Shown: piece by piece, positions 53,582-64,000 of the stretch
Layout: each line of letters begins with the position of its first letter
Numbering within the stretch: position 1 is the stretch's first letter
Assembly: GCF_027579695.1 (NCBI RefSeq)
Contig: NC_083570.1
Span: 5,301,001-5,365,000, forward strand
Source: Neoarius graeffei
Lineage: Eukaryota; Chordata; Actinopteri; Siluriformes; Ariidae
Reading direction: 5' to 3'
Length of the DNA: 64,000 bases
Notes under the pieces: model-generated
The model's input: only the letters and a program-made list of their open reading frames with translations
Database searches by the model: none
What the model was told of the DNA's origin: nothing
Translations under genes and position numbers: made by a program

Positions 53582-56072
53582 GAGACAGTGCACAGAATTA
53601 TCACTTTCTTTAAAAATGTAAAATAAAACATCAGCTTTCTTTACAAATGTAAAATAAAACATCAGCTGCCACACAACTATATCTGCTGCCACACTAGTGC
53701 CAGGAAAAGCAGTATACATGGGCAATGGACAAACTATACACAACTAACCACCTTCCTAGCCGGGGAGAGAGAGAGAGAGAGGTGCAGGATTCTACAAGAC
53801 CGCATCAGCCACATCAGTCACTGAAGAGAGATAGAGGATTCTGCAGGACCATATCAGCCACGTCAGTCACTGAAGAGAGAGATAGAGAGAGATAGAGAGA
53901 GAGCAAACAGACCAGATATTAAATGTCTGGGATAATAAAATGCTTACTGAGTAATAGGCCTACTACTGATAGACACAAATATTTTACTCACCAATCAGTG
54001 TGAGAGATGGCAGTGACTGGATGAGGAGGCAACCTTCATGAAGTCTGGTTTGTATTCTGTTGTGGCAATCTTCAAACAATCGCCAAGGTGTGCGTCAGAC
54101 AATCTGTTTCTTGCGTCATTTTTGAGACAGTTCATTGCCGAAAATGAGGCTTCACATATGTATGTGGAGGGGAAACTTGTCAAAAGGAGCATTGCAACTG
54201 ATCTGGTGTTTCTGAATCGATCACGGTCGACATTGATCCAGAATTCAGCCAACTCGCTCTCCTGGTGGTGCGCTTTAAGCGTGTCGGATGTTGCCATTTC
54301 CGAGACCTCCATCTGAAGCGATGCTTCATCTATAGAAGGCAGCAGTTTCTTGGCCTCCGATGTCCACTGGCCATCAGGCGGCACAGAGAACGGCTGTCTC
54401 AGAAAAAGGAGGATGTCACGGGAGAGCTTGCGGTTGCTTTCAAATCGCTCCTTGAAGTTCTCCGCCAGTTTGGTCACGAAGTGCACCATTGCTGGATCTT
54501 CGCGCATGCCGTTCTTTTCACAGTGCTGTTGCAAACGAGGAAAGTGCAACTTTCTCCCTCGAATGTCTCTCTCGAAAATGTTCAGCTTTCCCTGGAATGC
54601 TTCAATAGCTTCGTACATGTCTGCAACAGTGTGATTCTTGCCTTGTAGTTTAAGGTTAAGGTGATTCAGATGAGACATTATGTCGCTTAAAAAACACACG
54701 TATGCCATCTCCTTCCGATCGGTCAAAAAAGTCTGGAACTGTTGCGCTTTTTGACTCTGCAGGCTGGAGAGGAACGAAACAAGCTCGGCGTGCAGGTCAC
54801 ACACACGCTCCAACACACGGCCTTTGCTCAGCCAGCGCACGTCGTTCTGCAGCAAAAGGTCTCTGTGCTCAGCTGACATTTCTTCCAAGAAGGCTCGGAA
54901 AACCCGGTGTTGCAGACTTGAATTCGCTCGAATGAAATTCACTAGCCTGGTCACAAAATCCATGACATCTTTCATTTTGTTGTCGAGTTTCGCGCACAGC
55001 ACTGACTGGTGAATGATGCAGTGAAATGTCAACATCTTTGGGTTAATTGCGGACAGCCTGCTCGCCAATCCCTGTCGAAGTCCCACCATGGACGGGGCTC
55101 CATCAGTGACAACTGACACAATTTTGTCCACGTCCAAGCCAGCCTTCTCAAAGAACCGTGTCAGCTCGTTAAAGATAATCTCCCCCGTTGAGCGCCCAGG
55201 TAGAGGAAGCAAACATAGCAGCTCTTCCCTGAATGCATTCCCATCAAAAAATCTGACAAAAACAGACAGTTGCTCCATATCCGTTCGGTCACACGACGAG
55301 TCTATTGCCAGGGACATGGCATCTGCTTTAACGAGATCCACCTTCAGTTTGGATGTACAATCCTCGGCTAAAACTTCGACTCGTCTTGCGGTAGTGTTGG
55401 CTGACAACGGTACCTGCTTTAATAGCTCCACGACAGTTTGCTGGGTTTTCATATCGTGGCATAAAACCTCTTCCACCATACCAATCGCACACTCTTTAAC
55501 CATGGCTGCGTCTGTGAAAGGTTTCTTTGCTTTTCCGAGACTCCACGAAACACGTAAAGACGCTGCTCTTGCCCTTTGATGTGCCGTGTTACACGTTTCA
55601 ATTCTAAAAACTGAGCGCTTTAAAGAAGACTGCATGGTGGTTATTTTTTGTCTGCGTTGATCAGAATGTTCTGGGAAGTTGGAATTAAAGCTAGCATGCA
55701 TAGTTCTGAAGTGCCTCTTGATGTTGTCAACCTTGCAGACTGCGACAGTTTGCATGCATATCAGGCATGTTGGCTTAGCGTTCTGATATGCCGGTAAAAT
55801 GAAACAAAACTCATCCGTCCATTCCGGTTTAAACTGGCGATTTTCGCGGTCAACTTTACGTTTCTTTGAAGTGGTAGCCATTGTCTGTTGTTAGTATTTC
55901 ATCTGTCAATGATATATTGTTTTACTCACTCTGTGATTAGCGGAAGGCACCCAGGGATGTGGAGGGATCGCATTGCGCATGCCTGACCTTTGTTTAGACG
56001 TCACTTGGCGGGCCATAAAGTCGCTGCCCGCGGGCCGTAGTTGGCTCGCGGGCCGTGGTTTGGAGACCACAG
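53275..56072 (-). mobile_element. Complete hAT transposon with intact transposase
   Basis: Ends cagtggtctccaa and, complemented, ctgtggtctccaa are flanked by ctctacat at 53267-53274 and 56073-56080. A single uninterrupted transposase frame fills the minus strand (55881-53995). Sub-terminal 'gggccg' and 'gcccgcgggcc' motifs occur near both ends. A (CA)n run lies at 53533-53571, and 53770-53910 has repeated 'agagagatagag'. Everything an autonomous hAT needs appears present; activity is inferred. Confidence 0.95.
53995..55881 (-). CDS. hAT (Charlie/GTF2IRD2-like) transposase, 628 codons, intact
   Basis: Starts MATTSKKRKVDRENR with a basic nuclear-signal-like run, then a BED-type finger (C39, C42, H57, H62: CLICMQTVAV, NIKRHFRTMH). 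The RNase-H-like domain shows D194 in LAIDSSCD, D260 in VVTDGAPSMVG, and the CxxH motif (C288, H291) in FHCIIHQSVLCAK, followed by DVRWLSKG. The C-terminal dimerisation block is STYICEASFSAMNCLKN near residue 577. Length fits the family (about 600). The sequence resembles proteins annotated 'general transcription factor II-I repeat domain-containing protein 2-like', whose C-terminus derives from a Charlie-type hAT. The enzyme cuts and pastes the element in the nucleus. No stop or shift in the whole frame. Confidence 0.95.
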   Translation of the reverse strand: MATTSKKRKVDRENRQFKPEWTDEFCFILPAYQNAKPTCLICMQTVAVCKVDNIKRHFRTMHASFNSNFPEHSDQRRQKITTMQSSLKRSVFRIETCNTAHQRARAASLRVSWSLGKAKKPFTDAAMVKECAIGMVEEVLCHDMKTQQTVVELLKQVPLSANTTARRVEVLAEDCTSKLKVDLVKADAMSLAIDSSCDRTDMEQLSVFVRFFDGNAFREELLCLLPLPGRSTGEIIFNELTRFFEKAGLDVDKIVSVVTDGAPSMVGLRQGLASRLSAINPKMLTFHCIIHQSVLCAKLDNKMKDVMDFVTRLVNFIRANSSLQHRVFRAFLEEMSAEHRDLLLQNDVRWLSKGRVLERVCDLHAELVSFLSSLQSQKAQQFQTFLTDRKEMAYVCFLSDIMSHLNHLNLKLQGKNHTVADMYEAIEAFQGKLNIFERDIRGRKLHFPRLQQHCEKNGMREDPAMVHFVTKLAENFKERFESNRKLSRDILLFLRQPFSVPPDGQWTSEAKKLLPSIDEASLQMEVSEMATSDTLKAHHQESELAEFWINVDRDRFRNTRSVAMLLLTSFPSTYICEASFSAMNCLKNDARNRLSDAHLGDCLKIATTEYKPDFMKVASSSSHCHLSH

Positions 56073-56080
56073 CTCTACAT

Positions 56081-56229
56081 GAATGCACCTTTAAACACGC
56101 GCAGCCGCAGACTGTCATACTCCAGTGCTGTTAGGTTTATTATTATGTAGGTTTATAATTAATTGTAAGTATTTTTGATCGTAAGACTTAAAGGATTCAT
56201 TTTTCAGTTAAAATGATGATTGAATGATT
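56081..56229. other. Spacer between hAT transposon and solo LTR
   Basis: Continues the pre-insertion sequence right of the hAT. Includes short AT-rich runs; no gene. Confidence 0.4.
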
Positions 56230-56751
56230 TATTCTGTTCAGTCTGTTCAGTCAAAATGACCTCAGCCACATTGTTTAAGAACATTTTGTTTATTTTTGAT
56301 AAGAAATGTGTATTATTGAGATGTGTCTAAACGGCGCCTGAAGGTCTACATATGATGTCAGACACACCAACACACACTCATAGCTGCATATACTATGTGT
56401 TCGATTTTAATGCCATGATTTAAGTTAGCTTATAGCTAGGATTGTAATTTAAGATGGTTAGAGTTAACCAGTCTCTTTAATGTTGAATCTGAAATGATTG
56501 AATGTTGGATTTAATTGTTAGATCTAGGATGCATTTAGTGATTTTATAGTTTTATAGTTTTAAGTTAGAAGTAGCATTTCTTTGTTTTGCCAGAAATATT
56601 CTTTGTATAAGTTGTTCTTATTTTTTGTTTACTTTCTTATAACATATCTGTGTTTAAAAATTCTATCACCATCTTAAGTATATCTGACATGAAGGGGTGT
56701 ACGTAAGCAATGACCTGCCCCAAGATCAAGATGCTCACTTGCACGCAAGTC

Positions 56752-56791
<40 letters not shown>

Positions 56792-57053
56792 AGACACAGA
56801 TATCAAAATGATGTCACTCACTCACACACCCCCATAGACACACACACACCCTCTACAGTGATGTCATTTATAACAGATAACACTCACATATAATAACCCT
56901 CTGTATTCCTGTCCAATTGGGGAACTTGCGAATAAAGATGTGAACTACATTGGGGTTCCTGTCTTTCTTTGCGACTGACCTCCAGAGCTCTGGGTGGTAC
57001 GAGGGCGGTGGTCTCGAGACATAAGTTGACCTTCTAACTGGGTTGAACCTAAC
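56230..57053 (+). mobile_element. Solo LTR of the retrovirus fossil family
   Basis: Reverse-complement relative of the LTRs at 22838 and 29959, now in plus orientation. It ends in ccTAACA and holds 'aataaa' at 56932-56937 and a CA microsatellite (56754-56788). No internal retroviral sequence adjoins it, so it arose by LTR-LTR recombination or partial loss. Old and divergent; the left boundary is approximate. Confidence 0.8.
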
Positions 57054-57214
57054 AAGTGTCATACAGAGTGTGTCCCAGGAACACTGGGCATGAGGTGGGG
57101 ACACACCCCGGGACCCCACTCCATCACAGTTCATGCCCAGGGGCCGGAGAGTGTTGCGTATCCAGCTGTGTTTGGAAGGTTTGAGGAAACCTGAAAACCT
57201 CCAGGGACCCTGAT

Positions 57215-57600
57215 AATGTAATTACATAGTAATACATATTACAGGCAGCACGGTGGTGTAGCGGTTAGCACTGTCGGCTCACAGCAAGAAGGTTCTGGGT
57301 TCGAGCCCAGTAGCTGATGGGGTCTTTCTGTACAGAGTTTGCATGTTCTCCTCCGGGTGCTTTGGTTTCCCCCACATAATGTAATTACATAGTAATACAT
57401 ATTACAGGCAGCACGGTGGTGTAGTGGTTAGCACTGTCGGCTCACAGCAAGAAGGTTCTGGGTTCGAGCCCAGTAGCTGATGGGGTCTTTCTGTACAGAG
57501 TTTGCATGTTCTCCTCCGGGTGCTTCAGTTTCCCCTACATAATGTAATTACATAGTAATACATATTAAGTAATCCTAACCCGCATGTCTTTGGGCTGTGG
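57215..57600 (+). repeat. Tandem array of a SINE-head-bearing 163-bp unit
   Basis: Two full units (57215-57377, 57378-57540) and a partial third start aatgtaattacatag. Each contains the tRNA-like head of the SINE family, with A box (TGGTGTAGYGG) and B box (GGTTCGAGCCC), followed by 'ctttctgtacagagtttgca'. After the partial unit the SINE body resumes ('cccgcatgtctttgggctg'). A single SINE seems to have expanded with its left flank. Confidence 0.88.
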
Positions 57601-57609
57601 AGGAAACGT

Positions 57610-58356
57610 GAAGGTTTTATGACTAAGAAAGGTTTTCCCTTCCCACTCTCTGACCCAGTCAACAGCGTTTTTATCATTGCTATGTGTTTCTTGGATAAAT
57701 ATGACATCCACATGCTTTTATTTCATCAACTCAATTTTGTTCTCTTCCTAAAATCTCTCGCGCCATTGATGTTGAGGGTTGCTATTTTAAAATCACCCAT
57801 AAATGAAAGAGCATGAAATCGAGTAAACAAACAAAAATAGTAAACACAAAACAATAAATTTACCCTGTCTCCTTACCACCATTTTCATCTGCTTGTTGAT
57901 TGAGCTTTGTCAGTAATTTATTAAGTCTATAACCCTCTTGTTCAGTAAAGTTACCTTTCACATGCTTACAGTAAAATGCTGAACTGCCATGCTAAATTGT
58001 TTTGTGTTTGGAAAATGCTCTTCCACTTTGACCCCTCGGGTATTTTTAGTAGACCCCAGGAAACTTTTGATCATCTTTAGAGTATATACAATAGGAGAAG
58101 TGGAGCACAAAGAGGAATCGTCACTATCAGTATCAACAAGCAAGTTTTCATTCGCAAATCTCTTTGCATTTTTAGCGGATCCCCTAGTCGTTTTCCTCTT
58201 AGGTTTCTTAAACGTTGCTTGCTCAGTCTCCATTGCATTGTCAGCACACAAAAGTGGCTCGGTGTTCTCACTATTCCCATTCATTAAGTCATTAGTTATT
58301 CTATCCATCATCAGATTCATTGCATCTTCTGCGTTCTCTACGGCAACATCAAACAT
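57610..58356 (-). pseudogene. Tx1/L1-like LINE: ORF1 end and ORF2 start
   Basis: 58356-57958 (minus) encodes an acidic/basic region and a C-terminal block MIKSFLGSTKNTRGVKVEEHF typical of Tx1 ORF1. 57808-57610 encodes MGDFKIATLNINGARDFRKRTK, then VDVIFIQETHSN in another frame, the start of an ORF2 endonuclease. It is cut on the right by an L2 LINE and on the left by the SINE-derived array. Confidence 0.8.
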
Positions 58357-59876
58357 GATCTACAGTGTCAAATGCAGCAGTTAGGTCTACAAGTACAAGA
58401 ACAGCACATTCACCGGAATCACAAGTTAAAAGAATATCGTTAAAAACTCTTAAAAGAGTCGATTCTGTGCTGTGCAGTGATTTAAAACCAGATTGGAAAA
58501 CCTCAAGAATATTGTGCTCCTCCAGAAAGGACATTAATTGACTGTAGACTGTCTTTTCGAGGAGTTTTGAAAGGAAGGGCAGTTTAGAAATAGGCCTATA
58601 ATTAGCCAAAACTGCAGAATCTAAAGCTGTTTTTTTAATTAAAGGTTGCAGTACTGCATGTTTAAAGTTTTTAGGGACTACACCTGAGGACAAACTGCTG
58701 TTAATAACTGCAAGCACAGATGGACCCACAGTAGGAAAAACCTCTTTAAATAATCGAGAGGGGACAGCATCATTAGGAGAGCCTGAGGGCTTTAAATGAC
58801 CAACAATGTCCTGTAAATCTGACAGAGTCACAGACTCAAACCTATCAAGGACAGCTGAGCAGGGGACAAAGACTGAAGGGTCATATGCAGAAGGTGAGAT
58901 TAGAGCCCGAGTGCCAGCAACCTTGTCAGTAAAAAAGTGAAGAAAGTCTTCACAAACAGCAGGCGAAGCCTCAATACCGACGGTCTGCGGAGCATTAAGA
59001 ACAGAGTCGACAGTCTTAAACAGAACACGAGGCTTATGACAGTTTGACAAAATAATATCAGAGAAATGTTCAGTTTTAGCAGCTTTCACAGTTGTCTGAT
59101 AGTTATGCCAGTGCTCTCTTAACATTTGAAAAGACACTTGCAGTTTGTCTCTCTTCCACTTGCGCTCAGCTCTACGGCACTGGCATCTGACAGCACGAGT
59201 AGCGTCATTTAGCCAGGGTTCACATTTAGTTTTAGGCTGCCTAATTTTTAATGGAGCCACGGTGTCTAAAACAATTTGGCAGGAGGAGTGAAACCATGAA
59301 CTAAGCTCGTCCATGTCGTTGCATATGGTCCGAAAACACTGCGTCACAGATCTCCAAGTTAAAAACAGGCAAACCATATGATAAAACAAGATCGAGTGTG
59401 TGTCCACATTCTTGTGTGGGACCAGAAACAGACTGTACTAGATTAAAAGAGTCAATAAGGCTAAGAAAGTCCTTCACCATTGGCTTATCAGTACAACACA
59501 CATGAACATTAAAATCCCCAACAATAAGGACACGGTCATACTCAGGAATAATTTCAGCCAGGAAATCAGAAAAGTCACTTATAAAGTCCTTATTGTATTT
59601 GGGAGGTCTGTAGACCACTGCACACAACACTGTGTGAGGGCGAGCCAGTTCAAATAAACTCATCTCAAAGCTGGTCAAAGAGGATGACGGAGACAGTTGC
59701 TTACATTTATAATGACTTTTATAAATGGTCGCTATTCCTCCTCCTCGGCCCGAGGTCCGTGGGGAGTTAAAATAGCAGCAATCCCCAGATAAAAGTTCTG
59801 TGAGGGCGCTGGACTCACCAACAGCTAGCCACGTCTCAGTCACACAGAGAAAATCAAGTCCCCGGGAAGTAAGCAA
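58349..59876 (-). pseudogene. L2-clade LINE ORF2, truncated in the reverse transcriptase
   Basis: 59876-59304 (minus) carries endonuclease blocks (FLCVTETWL, GRGGGIATIYK, VVYRPPKYN, IVGDFNVHV, LDLVLSYG). After a frame change, 59407-58349 carries the linker and reverse transcriptase up to motif A (NYRPISKLPFLSKLLEKTVYSQL, GFKSLHSTES, LVLVDLTAAFDTVDH). It ends there, fused to the Tx1 ORF1 fragment. Two breaks at least: the frame change and loss of everything after motif A. Confidence 0.9.
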
Positions 59877-60329
59877 ATCCTTCAGGATGAAAGTTTTGTT
59901 CGCTAGCGACCTTTTACTCCTTTTACTAACTTTTACTCTTTTTAGAGAGGGACCAAATGTTATCTGACGCAGAGTAAAATTTTCTTCAATTTGAGTAAAT
60001 TTTACTCAGACAAATTTCCTGTGTTGTCTCACTGAAATGAAGTATAATTCAGTTAGATAATCTAGCTAAGATGGATGAATTTATAAAGTTCTCTCTCTCC
60101 TTTTGAATTTTAATCTGATTTCTATGTTTTAGACCGGTCTGTAAACGATTATCTTTAACGTTAAGTGGTTATTGAACTGCACCTATTTAATCCTATTATT
60201 ACAACAGGTTAACTCTTTTGTTCCCTCTAGGAGCAATTCACCAATATCACAGTTCTAAGCACAACCAAATGAACCTTATTTGTACCCAAAATCATAACAG
60301 AGGAATGAAGTAAACTTGTTAACGAATAA
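59877..60329. other. Spacer, nothing recognised
   Basis: Contains 'gagtaaaattt' and 'gagtaaattttactc' palindromic motifs near 59970-60010, possibly a MITE scrap. 60050-60329 has no recognisable feature. Confidence 0.35.
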
Positions 60330-62130
60330 AAAACATCATATTCTTCAGTAAAAGTGATAATGGGCGGAGACTTTAACATAGCCCCTGATTCATGGTGAGA
60401 TCGAATACCTCACAGGAATCCACAACCTGTTTACAGCCACATTATACTGAATTTATGAACAACGAATGTAATTGATTTTTGGAGGTCATCAAACCCAACT
60501 TGTATTCAGTATAGATGGTTTAATGCTGCAGGAAACGGTCAGTGTTCGAGACTAGATTACTGGCTTATCTCTTGTGAGCTGTATAATGATATTTTAGATT
60601 GTGAAATTTCAGCCTCTCCGCTCACAGACCATGGTACGATTAGTCTAAACCTGTTCACGTCTAAGCAACATAAGATCCTTCCTAATATCTGGAAATTTAA
60701 TCACGACTTATTACAGAACGGTGAATTTTGTGATCAGGTGAAGTCTCTTATTTTGGAGGTTGAAGAGTTAGACATGTCTGATAGGAGTCAGTGGGAATGG
60801 TTTAAGTTTAAGCTCAAACAAATAGCAATTGGCATGGGTAAAAAACTTTCACAGATAAGGAGACAAGAACAAAAGGATCTGATTGATAAAATTAATACAT
60901 TAGTAAATAACACACAACTATCCTTCGAAAACATTTCAGAATTACAGTCACTGCAGTCTCAACTAGACGAAATGTACACAATAAAGGCAAATGGAGCTTC
61001 CACTCGATCAAGAGCTGGATGGATCAAACAGGGTGAAAAAAGTTCATTGTATTTCTACGGACTTGAAAAACAAAGACAAACTAAGAAAAAAATTAGTAAG
61101 CTTAGGACCAATGATAATATAATACAAGATCAGAAATGAGTACAGGATGGAATTTGGCTCTTTTATTGTAACTTGAATTTAATAAATCAGAATGTGACGC
61201 CTTATTTTATCCCATCAATGATGACATCAAAAAAAAAAAGGATGAAGACAAACATACACTTGATGAGGAATGAACTATAACAGAAATTGAAATCGCATTA
61301 AAGCAAATGAAAAATGGTAAATCACCAGGAATCGATGGCTTAACATCTGAATTTATAAAATACTTTTGGGTGGATATTAAAAAAAATTATTACATCAAGC
61401 ATTTTTAGAATGCATTCACAAAGGATGTTTATCCCCGACTATGAAGACAGGCTTAATAACCTTGCTACCAAAACCCAAAAAAGACTTCTTGTTGCTAGAC
61501 AATTGGAGACCTATAACCTTACTATGCAATGATTATAAATTACTTGCCTTAGTATCTGTTAATCGTCTAAAGCGTGGACTTGTAAAACTTGTAGACGAAT
61601 ATCAATCAGCCTTCATGAAGGGAAGATATATTCAAAACCACGTCTGACTGATTCTGGATATGATTGGTAATCAATCAATTATTCAATTTATGATTTAACG
61701 TGGAATCAGACAAGGCTGCCCAATTTCACCAAAATTATTTATTTAATGTACACAAATGCTAGCGTACTTAACCTTGTGGAATAATAGAACCATTACTATT
61801 AATAGGAAGACTTTATTTCAACAAGAATGGAATGATAAAGTTTTAGATATTACTGATCTAATGGATGAAAATGGACATTTAATGCAATTTAATTCATTTG
61901 TAGAAAAGTTTCATTTAAAATGTGTCTATAGAGAATTTAATCAAATTTGTAGAGCTATTCCACCTGCCTTAAGATTCACGATAAAAAATACCCTTGAATA
62001 TTCAAAGGTGTCGGTCAAACTGCCTGAATTGAAAATCGGTGAAAGAAAATATAATAACAAAGGAATTAGGAATATTTTAAAATGGAAGCTATTCCCTGAT
62101 ATAAAAAAAAATAAAAGTAAGAATAACTGA
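60330..62130 (+). pseudogene. Tx1/L1-like LINE ORF2 fragment, finTRIM C side
   Basis: Starts in the endonuclease (MGGDFNIAPDSW, FNAAGNGQCSRLDYWL, LTDHGTIS), then 60738-61139 (MSDRSQWEWFKFKLKQIAIG to RTNDNII), KNGKSPGIDGLTSEF, NWRPITLLCNDYK, GIRQGCPISPKLF and a C-terminal piece (61756-62130, FNQICRAIPPALRF). The segment with palm motif A that survives in the B-side copy is deleted near 61690; YADD is missing too. Stops shared with 35337-36762 mark common descent. Confidence 0.88.
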
Positions 62131-62972
62131 CGATGGAAGAACGCTAACAAATACACACTGTAGTTATCTTAGACGGCCAATTTCACCCACAGTGAAATAA
62201 ATTCAGTTTAAAATACCGAACAATATTTATCCAGCTGCTGAAACTCTCAAGAAAAGGTTGAATTTGCTTCTGTCTGAAAATGAGTTCAGCACAGAAACTC
62301 CATCACTGGGGGAAACTTTATTCTCCTGTGCTCTTATCTTTTATTCTGCAAAGCTTTGATTGTAATATTTGAATAAAAATCCCAAACTCACAGATAAACC
62401 TGGATTTATAAGGTTCTATCTGCGGGCCAATCATCATCCAGGCTGAATATGGGATGAACACGACATCGGCAGCCTGAACCGATCATGTACTGGATGTTCT
62501 AATGGAGTTTAAATATTGTTCAATGTTTTACAATCAAATCTCAGGGTTTAGAAACAACTTCAGATTTGAAAAAGTGAATGTGGATTTTACATCTTAGAAC
62601 ACAAGCAGAAAAATCAAATTCATTCCAAAAGTGATGTTTTATTTTTATATAGTGTGACCTGAACAGGTTTAAAATGTTGTTCTGTTCTGGCTTTATTACT
62701 GTTTATTAGTTATTTAATGAGATACTGCTTAATATGAAACAAACAACTTTATAATGCGAAGGTCATGAGATCATTTTCTTTTTAAATTTGACGAGTTTCT
62801 TGTCTGACAGTTAATTTTTAACACTTCCTTTTGAATTATTTTAAATTATTCATCTGTTTTAATTTAAATATTAAAATGAGTGTTTTGTGCAGCTGGATTG
62901 TGTTCTAGTGAAACAGACGACTGAGCAACAACGTGGCAACGTGCAGAAATTTTACAGAAAACACTACACACT
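62131..62972. repeat. 3' flank of finTRIM C
   Basis: 62640-62972 matches the flanks of finTRIM A and B. 62131-62639 is present only here, being deleted in B and replaced by the retrovirus fossil in A. No gene seen. Confidence 0.7.
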
Positions 62973-62973
62973 T

Positions 62974-63503
62974 TTATTCTGGATCACACAATCTCACTGT
63001 AGAACCAGAAACCCTGAACCCAAACCCAGCGTATAGAGTCTGAGTGAATGTGGTGTGGACTCTGTGGAGGAGCTTCATCGTGTCAGAGACGCTGTAGAAG
63101 GACAGAGTTCCTGCACTGTGATCCACATACACTCCTATTCTGGAGGCTGATGGAACTCTGAGATCAGTCTTAATGCTGTTGTGCCAGAAAGAGAGAGAAG
63201 AAGAAGAACACCACAGACTCCAGGACTGATTGCTGAGTCCAAACACACACTCATTACCCTGTCCTTTCCTGCTGATGTCTTTATATGAGACTGATATGGA
63301 CACAGCAGCACCGCTCCACTTCACCTCCCAGTAACAGCGTCCACACACACTCTCCTTACACAACACCTGCTTCCAGTAAGCAAATCTCTCTGGATGATCA
63401 GAGTAACGCTGCTCTCTCTCACTCCATCTCACCACTCTGTTCTTCTCAGACAGAATGAGGTGACGATGTGCCGTGTTGGGATCCAGAGTCAGATAACAGA
63501 AAT
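62974..63503 (-). CDS. ftr: finTRIM C, B30.2 exon only (gene continues past the window)
   Basis: The terminal exon encodes PRY-SPRY ([50 protein letters not shown], ending LCDPE) with the same phase-1 acceptor as A and B (complement of 'gaaat|ctaaaataaaag'). 530 bases with stop; no disruption. Variable loops: QGNECVFGLSN, SFWHNSIKTDL, FRVSG. Earlier exons must lie right of 64000. Closer to finTRIM B than A, sharing flank insertions. Whether the whole gene is intact cannot be seen. Confidence 0.9.
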
Positions 63504-63679
63504 CTAAAATAAAAGAGAAAAACAAACTGAACAATGTGAACATGAATATCCACGCTGGGGGCGTGGTCACGAAAACAGCAGTTCGGTTGCAGTGAAAACT
63601 TTTCTCTGTAGAACCCTGTCACTCCCCCCTCCCCCCACTCTGGGCTCAAGAACACAACAAAAGGGCAATAATATAACAA

Positions 63680-63751
63680 CAACCAATCAGAATTCAGATA
63701 CAACAACCAATCAGAATTCAGATACAACAGCCAATCAGAATTCAGATACAT
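63680..63751. repeat. CCAAT-bearing tandem repeat, three units
   Basis: Three units of about 24 bases, each containing 'ccaatcagaattcagata'. Counterpart of the two units at 37641-37691. Confidence 0.9.
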
Positions 63752-63768
63752 CCTGTTGCCAAGTAAAA

Positions 63769-64000
63769 CAGTGTTGCCAGATTGGGCGGTTTTGATGTTA
63801 TTTCGGTGGGTTTTAATCAGATGTTTATAAACATTTCGCATGAATGTTCTGTGTGAGAATGCAGCCAGAGACACTTCTACAGCCTTAGAAGGACTTTGAT
63901 GCAGCACATTCTATGTACTATCTCCGTCCACTAGTCTACATCCAATCCAATCCATATTAAACACTTCTGTGACCCAATCAGAGATCGCGGGCATCACACG
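63769..64000. mobile_element. Left part of the hAT element in finTRIM C intron 5
   Basis: Same element and same target flank (aagtaaaa, 63761-63768) as 37708-40688, so the insertion predates the B/C duplication. It lacks the nested element at the 'atccaatcc' site. Runs off the window. Confidence 0.9.

Noticed and set aside
54038-55579. Several long plus-strand frames opposite the hAT transposase
   Set aside because: Antisense shadows of the 628-codon frame, with no domains of their own.

Overview
This is teleost fish nuclear DNA. It has spliced vertebrate genes, a lineage-expanded fish-specific immune family (finTRIM), tRNA-derived fish SINEs, L2-, Tx1/L1- and Rex1-like LINEs, Tc1 and many hAT transposons, and long CA, AT and TTA microsatellites. 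Repeat style is compatible with an otophysan such as a catfish, but the sequence alone does not fix the species.

Host genes are few. FinTRIM A lies on the plus strand (16730-22508, six coding exons, 559 codons). FinTRIM B lies on the minus strand (47349 down to 37006, six coding exons, 567 codons). Both have consensus splice sites and an open joined frame giving RING, B-boxes, coiled coil and PRY-SPRY (B30.2). A third copy, C, enters at the right edge on the minus strand and only its B30.2 exon (62974-63503) is inside. A fourth, dead relic is at 395-585. A SAMD3-like gene of a multi-copy fish family (31141-34229, plus strand) has two frame disruptions. A short CpG-rich exon at 53025-53146 may be the first exon of another host gene.

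Layout: 1-15.7 kb is almost all nested transposons (hAT relics, a near full-length L2 LINE, two SINEs with exact target-site duplications, and an interrupted inverted-repeat element). 15.7-22.8 kb is finTRIM A with a Tc1 copy and MITEs in its introns. 22.8-30.8 kb is a broken endogenous retrovirus fossil on the minus strand, itself hit by a hAT element, an L2 tail and other repeats. 31-34.2 kb is the SAMD3-like gene. 35.3-48.3 kb is a dead Tx1 LINE fragment followed by finTRIM B, whose introns hold several hAT elements with perfect 8-bp target duplications. 48.3-52.7 kb is LINE fragments and an element with 366-bp terminal inverted repeats. 53.3-56.1 kb is an apparently complete hAT transposon with an uninterrupted 628-codon transposase. 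56.2-62.1 kb holds a solo LTR, a tandem SINE-derived array and LINE fragments. 62.1-64 kb is finTRIM C, with the same dead LINE and flanks as finTRIM B, showing a segmental duplication.

The finTRIM copies appear to have spread by duplication and local gene conversion among dense repeats. Coiled-coil exons are identical at protein level between A and B, while the B30.2 loops expected to bind ligands differ. The strongest candidates for new biology are the intact hAT transposon, the long-TIR element with an integrase-like N-terminal frame, and the finTRIM exon mosaicism. No prokaryotic feature, CRISPR array, rRNA or functional tRNA gene was found.
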